NCBI GenBank assembly: GCA_024235595.1
Contig: JACKMC010000002.1
Location: forward strand, 363,227 to 427,226
Direction: 5' to 3'
Length of the DNA stretch: 64,000 nucleotides
Source: Zoogloeaceae bacterium
GTDB lineage: Bacteria; Pseudomonadota; Gammaproteobacteria; Burkholderiales; Rhodocyclaceae
Shown here in pieces: positions 46,130 to 54,007 of the stretch. Under the pieces are notes generated by a model, which saw only the letters and a program-made list of their open reading frames with translations, was not told the origin of the DNA and did no database searches. A program made the translations under genes and the position numbers. Each line of letters starts with the position of its first letter. Positions within the stretch are counted from its first letter, which is position 1.

Positions 46130-46295
46130 GCAGGCGGACGTGGCCGGGGTTGGTCCGCACCATCTTCGGCCGCCGATCCACGGCGGTCAAGCAACCGCGA
46201 AGCGAGCCGGCGGTGGCATGCGCAGCGCATTAATGTGGGGTTAAGGAAGCGGGCGCGAGAATAGGCGTGTCGATGCCAAACATGAGGTAACAGCC

Positions 46296-46991
46296 ATGAA
46301 TCACGCTCGGTCCGAAGGGACGATACTGGTGTGGGATTTTCCAACCCGCGCATTTCACTGGATGCTGGCGATCTCCTTCCTGGTCGCCTATGTCACCAGC
46401 GAATCGGAAACATGGTTCGGCATCCACCTGATGAGTGGTGTGACCCTCGTCGGCTTGATTGTCTTCCGCCTCTTCTGGGGGCTTGTCGGGACTCGCCACG
46501 CGCGCTTTGGGGCCTTGCGGGTGGCGCCCGCCGCCGTGCTGCGCTACCTCAAGAGCCTGCTCGGGTCCGCGCCTGAACATCACGTGGGGCACAACCCTGC
46601 GGGCAGCGTTGCGATCTTGTTGTTGCTGGGGCTGGGGCTTGGTGCCGGGCTGACCGGCTTGTCGCTGTATTACGAGCTCGGCGGCGAGTGGCTCAAGGAT
46701 ATCCACGAATTCTGCGCCAACGCCTTGCTCGCGGTGGTGCTGATCCACATCGCAGGGGTGGTGGTGAGCAGCTTCCTGCATCGGGAAAACCTCGCCCGGG
46801 CAATGGTGAATGGCTACAAGAAGGGCGGGCCGGGCGATGCCGCAGGGCGTGCGCACCGCGGCGTGGCGATGCTGCTGGTGGCCGCGGTGATCGCCTGGTG
46901 GGCGAGCTATGCCCTCGGCGTGGTCACGGTTGATGTGCCGGCCATCATGCAGGAAAAGCACGACGGGCATGAAGGCTACGACCACGATTGA
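46296..46991 (+). CDS. cytochrome b561-type membrane protein
   Basis: A 231-aa di-haem cytochrome b of the b561/Ni-Fe-hydrogenase-type family, with four main helices plus a fifth near 195-210. Likely haem-binding His residues are in RAFHWML (near 22), FGIHLMSG (near 45), DIHEF (near 138) and VLIHIAG (near 152). The tail ends EKHDGHEGYDHD, a small His/Asp cluster. It probably passes electrons between quinol and a periplasmic partner. A 123-aa periplasmic protein gene follows 27 bases downstream. A GAGGTAAC ribosome site supports the start. Confidence 0.87.
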   Translation: MNHARSEGTILVWDFPTRAFHWMLAISFLVAYVTSESETWFGIHLMSGVTLVGLIVFRLFWGLVGTRHARFGALRVAPAAVLRYLKSLLGSAPEHHVGHNPAGSVAILLLLGLGLGAGLTGLSLYYELGGEWLKDIHEFCANALLAVVLIHIAGVVVSSFLHRENLARAMVNGYKKGGPGDAAGRAHRGVAMLLVAAVIAWWASYALGVVTVDVPAIMQEKHDGHEGYDHD

Positions 46992-47018
46992 GTCAGTTCG
47001 AAGGATAAGGAGATCATC

Positions 47019-47390
47019 ATGTGGCAAAAGAACGTTGGTGTGGTTATGGCGTTGGCTGCATTTCTGTCGCCAGTGGCTTGGGCGGATGAAAAGGCTCAGT
47101 CGGCGGAGCGCGAGACGAGTCGCAACGAACAGCGTGAAGAGGTCCGCGAGCAGGTCTACGGCTACCAGCTCATGACGCCTGCCGAACGCGATGCCTACCG
47201 TGAGCGCATGCGTGCGGCGCGGACGGTCGAGGAGCGCGAGCAGCTCCGTCTCGAGCACCATGCCCGGATGCAGGCGCGTGCGAAGGAGCAGGGGGTGGAC
47301 CTGCCGGATATGCCGATGATGCGGGGCCAGGGCATGGGCGGCGGTGCCGGGATGGGGCCTGGCGGTGGCATGGGGCGCGGTCGTCAGTAG
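47019..47390 (+). CDS. small periplasmic protein with Met/Gly-rich tail
   Basis: A 123-aa protein with a signal peptide (cleavage after SPVAWA, about residue 22). The mature part is a charged helix rich in Glu and Arg (QLMTPAERDAYRERMRAART is its most conserved-looking piece). The C-terminus is a Met/Gly-rich tail with PMMRGQGMGGGAGMGPGGGMG. Similar proteins occur in betaproteobacteria without a known role; Met-rich tails can bind copper(I). AAGGAG ribosome site. It is probably co-transcribed with the cytochrome b gene. Confidence 0.75.
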   Translation: MWQKNVGVVMALAAFLSPVAWADEKAQSAERETSRNEQREEVREQVYGYQLMTPAERDAYRERMRAARTVEEREQLRLEHHARMQARAKEQGVDLPDMPMMRGQGMGGGAGMGPGGGMGRGRQ

Positions 47391-47396
47391 TCGCGG

Positions 47397-47423
47397 AAGG
47401 GGCTGCGCATGGCGGCACCCCTT
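47397..47423. terminator. hairpin after the small periplasmic protein gene
   Basis: AAGGGG (47397-47402) and CCCCTT (47418-47423), extended inside by TGC/GCA pairing. No long T-run, so termination is only suggested. It separates two convergent genes. Confidence 0.35.
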
Positions 47424-47460
47424 GCACGCGGTGCCCTGGCCTGTCTTGCGCCGGGGGCGC

Positions 47461-48258
47461 TCAAGGCAGCCAGGTCTTGCGAATCTTCTCGAGGCTGCCG
47501 TTCTCGGCGGTCAAGTGCACCCACTGGTCGACGTAGTGTTTGAAGACCGCGTCACCGCGTGGCAGCAGGAAGCCCTTTTCCGAGAAGGTGAAGGGTTTGT
47601 CCGGATGGACCGCACACAGACCCGGCCGCAGTTTCTGCTGCAGTAGCGTCTCTTCGGCATCGGTCATCATGAGGTCGACCTTGCCCTCCAGGATCTGGTC
47701 GAAAATGGTGACGTTGTCGTTATAGACCTCGATCTTTGCCTGCTTGAGGCTGGCGCGGGCAAAGCGCTCGTTGGTGCCGCCCGGGTTCACCACCGCGGTG
47801 ACCCCGGGCTGGTCGATCTGCTCCAGGGTCTGGAACTTGTCGACATTTTCACAGCGGGTGATCGGGGTCTTGCCCGAGCGGGCGGTGGGGGCCGAGTAAT
47901 AGGCTTGGCGGGCGCGATCCAGGGTCACCGAGATGCCGCCAACGGCGATGTCGCAGACTCCGCTGGTGTAGTCCTTCATGAGCGTGGGCCAGCTGGTCTT
48001 GACGAACTCCACCTCGGCGCCAAGGCTCTTGCCGAGGTCCTTGGCCAGGTCGATGTCGATGCCTTCGAAGGCGCCATTATCGGGGTTGAGGTAGGTGTAG
48101 GGCTTGTAGTCGCCGGTGGTGCATACCGTGAGCTTCTTGGCTGCGACGATCGTGTCGAGCCGGCTGGCCATGCTCAGCGGGCCCTCAGCATGCGCCGAAA
48201 ACTGTGTGGCGACGCCAAGCAGCAGGGCGATGCCGAGACAAAGCGTTTTTTTCTTCAT
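47461..48258 (-). CDS. periplasmic amino-acid-type binding protein (SBP_bac_3)
   Basis: A 265-aa exported protein of the family-3 solute-binding fold. The ATG at 48258 has AAGGAGT seven bases upstream; a GTG three codons earlier is an alternative. The signal peptide ends near residue 25 (SAHAEG). The mature protein starts at about RLDTIVAAKKLTVCTTGDYKPYTY, and GIDIDLAKDLGKSLG is a typical lobe-1 motif. Two Cys (near 110 and 135) and the single-gene context resemble periplasmic cyclohexadienyl dehydratase (PheC) proteins, which share this fold, so either transport or enzymatic function is possible. No ABC permease is adjacent. Confidence 0.8.
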   Translation of the reverse strand: MKKKTLCLGIALLLGVATQFSAHAEGPLSMASRLDTIVAAKKLTVCTTGDYKPYTYLNPDNGAFEGIDIDLAKDLGKSLGAEVEFVKTSWPTLMKDYTSGVCDIAVGGISVTLDRARQAYYSAPTARSGKTPITRCENVDKFQTLEQIDQPGVTAVVNPGGTNERFARASLKQAKIEVYNDNVTIFDQILEGKVDLMMTDAEETLLQQKLRPGLCAVHPDKPFTFSEKGFLLPRGDAVFKHYVDQWVHLTAENGSLEKIRKTWLP

Positions 48259-48337
48259 GGGTTTCACTCCTTGTTGTGAAGCGTGGGGCGCTGCTTGCGT
48301 AAGCCCCGAGGCCTTGGACGGCCGCGACGCCGTTCGC

Positions 48338-51300
48338 TCACTTGCCGGTTACAACCGGGATTCCTTTGAGGTCCCCATTCTGGGGTGCGGGCGGGAGTTT
48401 CGCCAAGGCCGTCGAGAATACCGGCTCGAGCCCGAATTTACCCACCAGCGGGGCTTCGCTCGCCGCCACCTTGCGCAGGCTGGCCTGCTTGACATGACCG
48501 AAGCCGCGCAGCGCGCGCGGCAGCCCGGCGAGCGCGATCGCGTCTGCCAGGTTGTCGCGATCCAGCCTCCCCAGCAGGGCCTCGATGAGCCGTGGGTAGG
48601 CTGCGGCCAGCTCGCGCTCCATGCCTCGCTCGGCGCTGCGGCCGAAGACGTCGAGCCAGCTTCCACGCAAACGTCTGCCCTTCGCCAGCAGCTTCATTGC
48701 CGACATCAGCCAGGGGCCGAGTTCGATCTTGCGGGCTCGCCCCGTGGCATCCTGGCGGGCGAGCAGTGGCGGGGCCATGTGGAAGGTGAGGCGCAGATTG
48801 CCGTCGAAGGTCTCGCCAAGCTGCCGCGCGAAGCGGCCGTCGGTGAACAGCCGGGCCACTTCGTACTCGTCCTTGTAGGCGAGCAGCTTGGCGTAACCGA
48901 AGGCGACCGCCGCGGTAAGGGCGAGCGGAACGCCCTCGCCGACGACCCGCCGTTCGGCTGCGCGCACCGTGTCCACCAGCTTGCGGTAGCGCGCGGCATA
49001 GGCGGCATCCTGGTAGTCGGTCAGATGGGCCTCGCGATGGGCGATCAGGGCCTCGAGCGTCATCGCCCTGCCTGCAGGTTCGTCGGCCATCTCGAGCACC
49101 AGATCGGGCTTCTCCGCGGCGAGGCGGCCAAGGTGGAAGGCCATGCGGTTCATCTCGATGGCGACGCCATTGAGCTCGATGGCACGTTCGATCGCGACCA
49201 GCGACACCGGCACCAGGGCGCGCTGCCAGGCATAGCCGAGCAGCAGGATGTTGGCACCGATGGAATCGCCGAGCAGGCGCAGCGACAAGTCGTAGGCATC
49301 GATCGATTCCATGGCCTCGCTGCCCGCGGCAAAGCGCATCTTCTCGAGCAGCGCGTCGGCATGGAGGTTCGCGTCAGGGTCGCGCACGAACTTGTCGGTG
49401 GGGTTCTGGTGCTCGCTCGAGATGATGCGAGTGCGGCCGTGGCGCACGGTCTGCAGCGCGTCGGCCGAGGCGCCCACCACCAGGTCGCAGGCCAGCAGCA
49501 GGTCAGCCTGCTGGGTGTCGATGCGCACCTGGTTGAGCAGGTCGGGCCGTTTTGCCCAACGGATGAAGGCCAGCACCGCGCCGCCTTTCTGGGCGAAGCC
49601 CATGAAGTCGAGCTGCGAGCTGGCCATGCCGTCGAGGTGGGCCGCCATGCTCACCAGCGCGCCGACGGTGACCACCCCGGTGCCGCCGACGCCGGTGATC
49701 AGCATGTCGTAGGGGGCCTCGTCCAGCTGCGCGGCCGGTATTGGCAGATGCGTGATGAGATCGTCGAGGCGCCGGCGGTCGAGCTTGCCGACCCGCTTCT
49801 TGAGCGTTGCACCGGCCACCGAGACGAAGCTCGGGCAGAAGCCCTGCACGCAGGAGTAGTCCTTGTTGCAGGATGATTGCTCGATCTGGCGCTTGCGGCC
49901 CAGCGGTGTCTCGAGCGGCTGCACCGACAGGCAGTTGGATGCCTCGCCGCAATCGCCGCAGCCCTCGCACACCTCGGCGTTGATGAAGATGCGCCGGTCG
50001 GGATCCGGGAATTCCTTCTTCTTGCGGCGGCGGCGCTTCTCGGCGGCACAGGTCTGGTCGTAGATCAGGCAGGTGACCCCGCTGATCGCACGCATCGTGC
50101 GCTGCACCTCGTCCATCTCGCTGCGGTGGTGGAAGGTGGTGCCCGGCGGGAAGAGCCCGCCCTGGCCCCTGTATTTTTCCGGCTCGTCCGACACCACGGC
50201 GACTCGCTCCACGCCCTCCGCCTCGACCTGGCGGGCGATGCGCTCGACGCCGATCACGCCGTCCACCGGCTGGCCGCCGGTCATTGCCACCGCATCGTTG
50301 TAGAGAATCTTGTAGGTGACGTTGGCGCGCGCAGCGATGGCCTGGCGGATGGCGAGAATGCCGGAGTGGAAATAGGTGCCGTCGCCGAGGTTCTGGAAGA
50401 CATGCTGGCGGCGCGTGAAGCGCCCGTGGGCTGCCCAGTCCACACCTTCGCCGCCCATCTGGATCAGGCCGGTGGTGGAACGGTCCATCCACGAAGCCAT
50501 GAAGTGGCAGCCGATGCCAGCCTGGGCAATCGAGCCTTTGGGTACCTTGGTTGAGGTGTTGTGGGGGCAGCCCGAGCAGAAGTAGGGCAGCCGGCGCACC
50601 GCGTCGCCGGCATTCGAAAGGACTTCCGGGGCGGTGAAGTCGCGGACGTGCTCGCGTCGGTCGAGGGCCGGCTTGTGGCGCGCCAGCCAGTCGGCGAAGA
50701 CCGGCATGATCCGCGAGGGGCGAAGTTCGCCCAGCGCCGACAGGAGTGGAGCGCCGTCGGCGTCGGCCTTGCCGATGACCCGCGGGCGCTTGCCGACGCG
50801 ATTGAAGAGCAGCTCCTTGAGCTGGCGCTCGACCACGGGGCCTTTTTCCTCCACCACGAGGATCTCGTCGAGGCCGTCGACAAAGGTCGCGATACGCGTC
50901 GGCTCGAGCGGAAAGACCAGCCCGACCTTGTAGATGCGGATGCCCGCGGCCTCCAGATCGGAAAGCCGCAGCTCGAGTCGGCGCAGCACCTCGAGAAAGT
51001 CATAGTGGGCCTTGCCGCAGGTGACAATGCCCAGATCCGCCGCGGGAGCAGACGCGATCCAGCGGTCGATGCTGTTCTTCCGCGCAAAGGCGCGGGCTGC
51101 GTCGAGCTTGCGGGCGAGGCGCTGTTCGAGTGCCAGGCTGGGCAGGTCGGGCCAGCGATAGTGCAGTCCGTCGGCGGGTGGGGCGAAGTCGTCGGGCGGC
51201 GGGAATTCGACCCTGACCTGATCGAGATCCACCGTCATGCCACTCTCGACGACCTCGGATATGGCCTTGAAGCCGACCCAGTTACCGGAGAAGCGCGACA

Positions 51301-51922
51301 TCGCCCAGCCGTAGAGTCCAAATTCGAGATACTCGGCGACGTTCCCAGGATGAAGCACAGGCATGCTCCATGCCTGCATGGTGAAATCGCTCTGGTGTGG
51401 CATGGATGACGAGACGCAGCCGTGGTCGTCGCCGGCTACCACCAGCACGCCGCCGTGGGGCGACGATCCATAGGCGTTGCCGTGCTTGAGCGCGTCGCCG
51501 GCGCGATCGACCCCCGGCCCCTTGCCGTACCAGATCGCAAAAACGCCATCGACCGTGCGCTCGGGGTCGGATTCGACCTGCTGGCTGCCGAGCACTGCGG
51601 TGCCTCCCAGTTCCTCGTTGATTGCCGGGAGGAATTCGATCCGCGCGTCGGCAAGCTGCTGGTGTGCTTTCCACAGACCCTGGTCGTAGCCGCCCAGCGG
51701 GGAGCCGCGATAGCCGCTGATGAAACCCGCGGTGTTCAGTCCGCGCCCGGCATCGAGCCGCGCCTGCATCAAGGGCAGACGCACGAGCGCCTGAATGCCG
51801 GTCAGGAAGACCACGCCACGCGTGGCGTCGAGGTTGTCGGCGAGTCGGTATTCGGGATGGGCGAGCGAGGTGGCGGGGTGCCGCGGCTCGCCCACTCCTG
51901 CGAGAGAGGCCTGCATCGTCAT
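48338..51922 (-). CDS. indolepyruvate ferredoxin oxidoreductase, fused form
   Basis: A 1194-aa single-chain 2-oxoacid:ferredoxin oxidoreductase that oxidatively decarboxylates aryl pyruvates (from aromatic amino acids) to aryl-acetyl-CoA. The N-terminal transketolase-like region carries ISGYRGSPLGGYDQ near 65. The TPP region contains YFCSGCPHNTSTKVP near 450 and NLGDGTYFHSG near 530. An Fe-S cluster segment with VCEGCGDCGEASNC near 645 precedes a gamma-type domain with ITGVGGTGVVTVG near 745. The start at 51922 sits only three bases after GGAG; the ATG six bases downstream (51916) has better spacing. It is divergent from an Lrp regulator, its probable controller. Confidence 0.93.
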   Translation of the reverse strand: MTMQASLAGVGEPRHPATSLAHPEYRLADNLDATRGVVFLTGIQALVRLPLMQARLDAGRGLNTAGFISGYRGSPLGGYDQGLWKAHQQLADARIEFLPAINEELGGTAVLGSQQVESDPERTVDGVFAIWYGKGPGVDRAGDALKHGNAYGSSPHGGVLVVAGDDHGCVSSSMPHQSDFTMQAWSMPVLHPGNVAEYLEFGLYGWAMSRFSGNWVGFKAISEVVESGMTVDLDQVRVEFPPPDDFAPPADGLHYRWPDLPSLALEQRLARKLDAARAFARKNSIDRWIASAPAADLGIVTCGKAHYDFLEVLRRLELRLSDLEAAGIRIYKVGLVFPLEPTRIATFVDGLDEILVVEEKGPVVERQLKELLFNRVGKRPRVIGKADADGAPLLSALGELRPSRIMPVFADWLARHKPALDRREHVRDFTAPEVLSNAGDAVRRLPYFCSGCPHNTSTKVPKGSIAQAGIGCHFMASWMDRSTTGLIQMGGEGVDWAAHGRFTRRQHVFQNLGDGTYFHSGILAIRQAIAARANVTYKILYNDAVAMTGGQPVDGVIGVERIARQVEAEGVERVAVVSDEPEKYRGQGGLFPPGTTFHHRSEMDEVQRTMRAISGVTCLIYDQTCAAEKRRRRKKKEFPDPDRRIFINAEVCEGCGDCGEASNCLSVQPLETPLGRKRQIEQSSCNKDYSCVQGFCPSFVSVAGATLKKRVGKLDRRRLDDLITHLPIPAAQLDEAPYDMLITGVGGTGVVTVGALVSMAAHLDGMASSQLDFMGFAQKGGAVLAFIRWAKRPDLLNQVRIDTQQADLLLACDLVVGASADALQTVRHGRTRIISSEHQNPTDKFVRDPDANLHADALLEKMRFAAGSEAMESIDAYDLSLRLLGDSIGANILLLGYAWQRALVPVSLVAIERAIELNGVAIEMNRMAFHLGRLAAEKPDLVLEMADEPAGRAMTLEALIAHREAHLTDYQDAAYAARYRKLVDTVRAAERRVVGEGVPLALTAAVAFGYAKLLAYKDEYEVARLFTDGRFARQLGETFDGNLRLTFHMAPPLLARQDATGRARKIELGPWLMSAMKLLAKGRRLRGSWLDVFGRSAERGMERELAAAYPRLIEALLGRLDRDNLADAIALAGLPRALRGFGHVKQASLRKVAASEAPLVGKFGLEPVFSTALAKLPPAPQNGDLKGIPVVTGK

Positions 51923-51995
51923 TGTCTCCGTCGGGACGGTCGCACGCCGTCGCACTTCTTGTACTGATATTTCAAGCTTAGGGGAGCGCTCGGGG

Positions 51996-52009
51996 CCAGA
52001 AGTTTCTGG
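51996..52009. promoter_or_regulatory. palindrome in the IOR-Lrp intergenic region (1)
   Basis: CCAGAA-GT-TTCTGG, a perfect 6+6 dyad, about 75 bases before the oxidoreductase start. Candidate Lrp site. Confidence 0.45.
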
Positions 52010-52031
52010 TTTACCGTTCTGAGGCAAGAAA

Positions 52032-52049
52032 TGAGGATGTCTGTCCTCA
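52032..52049. promoter_or_regulatory. palindrome in the IOR-Lrp intergenic region (2)
   Basis: TGAGGA-TGTCTG-TCCTCA, a perfect 6+6 dyad 22 bases before the Lrp start, with further weak A/T-rich symmetry outside. Candidate autoregulatory site. Confidence 0.45.
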
Positions 52050-52070
52050 GATTTGTTGGTTGGAGGGGTG

Positions 52071-52535
52071 ATGGCGCTCGATCGGCTCGCGCGACGCATG
52101 CTGACGGAACTGCGGCGGGATTCCCGGCTGTCGGTACAGGATCCGGCAAACCGCGTCGGGAGATCTTCCACGCCGTGCTGGCGGCGGCTCGAGGAGATCG
52201 AAAAGAACGACCTGATCCGGCGCTACACGGTTTTGCTCGACCGCGAGGCACTGGGGCTCAAGGAATGTCTGCTCGCGCATGTCACGCTGCAGCGCCATGC
52301 CGGGCAGACTGCGGAGGAGTTCGAGCGTGCGGTACTGGCCCAGCCGGAGGTGATCGAGTGCTACTCGACCACGACGGGCGACGCGGACTACATCCTCAAG
52401 GTAGTGGGGCCCGACATGAAAGCCTACGACGGTTTCCTGCAGAAGCGGATCTTCGCATTCCCCGGGGATGCCAGCGCGCGCACTGCGGTGGTGCTGCGCG
52501 AGGTCAAGTACGACACCTTGCCGCCGCTGGATTGA
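52071..52535 (+). CDS. Lrp/AsnC-family regulator
   Basis: A 154-aa regulator. The N-terminal HTH begins MALDRLARRMLTELRRDSRL, with VGRSSTPCWRRLEEIEKNDL as the recognition region, and the RAM domain (about 65-145) contains ECYSTTTGDADYILKVV. The ATG at 52071 has GGAGGGG upstream; an earlier TTG is less likely. Lrp regulators divergent from indolepyruvate oxidoreductase are common in betaproteobacteria as I recall, and an aromatic amino acid would be the logical signal. Confidence 0.88.
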   Translation: MALDRLARRMLTELRRDSRLSVQDPANRVGRSSTPCWRRLEEIEKNDLIRRYTVLLDREALGLKECLLAHVTLQRHAGQTAEEFERAVLAQPEVIECYSTTTGDADYILKVVGPDMKAYDGFLQKRIFAFPGDASARTAVVLREVKYDTLPPLD

Positions 52536-52550
52536 GTCGCGGCCGCCGCC

Positions 52551-53321
52551 TCAGTTGTCGCGCCAGCCGATCTCGGCGGCGGTGCCCGGTCCGACCATGG
52601 TCGCCGCGAGCGAGCGGGGTATCTCGGCCTCGGTGGTGCTGATCGCGATGCGCCCGGCCATGATCTCCGCGCGCCGCTGGGGCAGCACGGGCGCCTGATG
52701 CGGATCCGCATAGCCGCTGGGGAAGTGCGGCTGCAGTGTGGACGGGTCGTATTTGTCGCTCGCACCGAGCGTGTGCAGCAACTCGTGCGCGATGACGACT
52801 GTGTTGCCACCGTCCTCGGCACGGCTGGCGAAGGCGTTGACCAGGCCGATCATGCCCTTCTCGAGCCCCACCGAATGTCCGAGCGCTGCGTGGGCCTGCG
52901 GATCGTGGAACAGCACGAAGATCCTGATGTCGGGCCGGGGACCCGGAATTTCGTCGTTGCGCCACGCCCAGTAGCGCATCTGCAGGCTCCACGCGATCGC
53001 CGCCAGGGCATTGCCATCGTGCGGCGGCAACGGGGGCGGCGCAGCGAGCGGTCGCGCGAGCGTGATCATCACCGGGCGGAGTTCCTGAACGCCGTAGGCT
53101 CTGGCCTGGGCGGCGAAGTATTCCTCGATCGGCTTGAAGCGAGACTGATCGAGCCGCGCGAGATAGTCGTTCGACACCGTGCTGCCGTCGCCGTTCACCG
53201 GGTAGATGCCGACGATCAGCGAGCGTTGCCATTCGCTGGCCGTGACCCGGGCCCGCCAGGCGCCGACGGCGACGGTGGCGAGCACGAAAAGCAGCAGCAG
53301 GATGCGCAGCTTGCGGAACAA
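52551..53321 (-). CDS. membrane-anchored zinc metalloprotease-like protein
   Basis: A 256-aa protein with one N-terminal membrane helix (about 5-22). The rest is predicted periplasmic and has the zinc motif AHELLHTLGASDKYD (HExxHxxG, near residue 180), as in metzincins. Another segment, LGHSVGLEKGMIGLVNAF near 150, is family-like. The protein is uncharacterised as far as I can recognise. It lies 14 bases downstream of the lytic transglycosylase gene and is very likely in the same operon, suggesting a cell-envelope role. Confidence 0.75.
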   Translation of the reverse strand: MFRKLRILLLLFVLATVAVGAWRARVTASEWQRSLIVGIYPVNGDGSTVSNDYLARLDQSRFKPIEEYFAAQARAYGVQELRPVMITLARPLAAPPPLPPHDGNALAAIAWSLQMRYWAWRNDEIPGPRPDIRIFVLFHDPQAHAALGHSVGLEKGMIGLVNAFASRAEDGGNTVVIAHELLHTLGASDKYDPSTLQPHFPSGYADPHQAPVLPQRRAEIMAGRIAISTTEAEIPRSLAATMVGPGTAAEIGWRDN

Positions 53322-53335
53322 GGGCGTCCCTTCGC

Positions 53336-54007
53336 TCAGTTGGCCCGCGGGGCAGCCTCACTCGCGGCAAGGCGCTGAGCCTGCCACGACCAGCTCCGTT
53401 CCCACGCGGCGCGTACCAGGTTCGGATACTCGGCGCGGCCAAGGCTGCCGTTGTAGCGGCCCAGTGCCCGGAACAGATTGCCCTTCTCGATATCGAGGTA
53501 GTGGCGCAGGATCGTGCAGCCGTAGCGCAGGTTGGTGCGCAGGTGGAACAGATTGTCGTCGCCGCGCCCGAGCAGCTTCGTCCAGAACGGCATGACCTGC
53601 ATGAAGCCGCGCGCGCCGGCGCTGGAAACCGCGTATTTGCGGAAGTTGCTTTCGACCTGCACCAGGCCCAGCACGAGTTGCGGGTCCAGGCCCGCCCGCG
53701 TGGCTTCGTAGTGGACCGTCTTGAGCAACTCGAGCCGATAGTCCGGGTCGGGAATTCGCTTGGCGAGCCGGGCCGACATTGCGGCAAGCCAGCGCTCTTT
53801 CTCGGCTTCGCTGGCGAACACGGGTTCGGGCGATGCCGCGTCGCTCACCGCTTCGTGCAGCGCGGCCTGGACACTGGCCGCGAGGGGCTCGTACTGTTGG
53901 TTGCCGGCGCCAGCCACGCCCGCAGACAGCAGCGCCCACGCTGCCGCGGCGCAGCAAAGGCTGCGTTGCAGAGCGGAGTGCTTGTTTGCCGTGCGGGTGT
54001 GCGGCAT
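53336..54007 (-). CDS. lytic transglycosylase (SLT domain)
   Basis: A 223-aa exported muramidase-like enzyme that cleaves peptidoglycan glycan strands. A signal peptide occupies about residues 1-35. The SLT domain (about 85-200) has the catalytic Glu in VQVESNFRKYA and the family motif GARGFMQVMPFW, followed by NLRYGCTILRHYL and ALGRYNGS. The start overlaps the proS stop by one base (TGATG), so the two are translationally coupled. Confidence 0.9.
   Translation of the reverse strand: MPHTRTANKHSALQRSLCCAAAAWALLSAGVAGAGNQQYEPLAASVQAALHEAVSDAASPEPVFASEAEKERWLAAMSARLAKRIPDPDYRLELLKTVHYEATRAGLDPQLVLGLVQVESNFRKYAVSSAGARGFMQVMPFWTKLLGRGDDNLFHLRTNLRYGCTILRHYLDIEKGNLFRALGRYNGSLGRAEYPNLVRAAWERSWSWQAQRLAASEAAPRAN

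Noticed and set aside
48116..49876. 586-codon plus-strand frame antisense to the indolepyruvate oxidoreductase
   Set aside because: Antisense shadow; all conserved cofactor motifs are on the minus strand.
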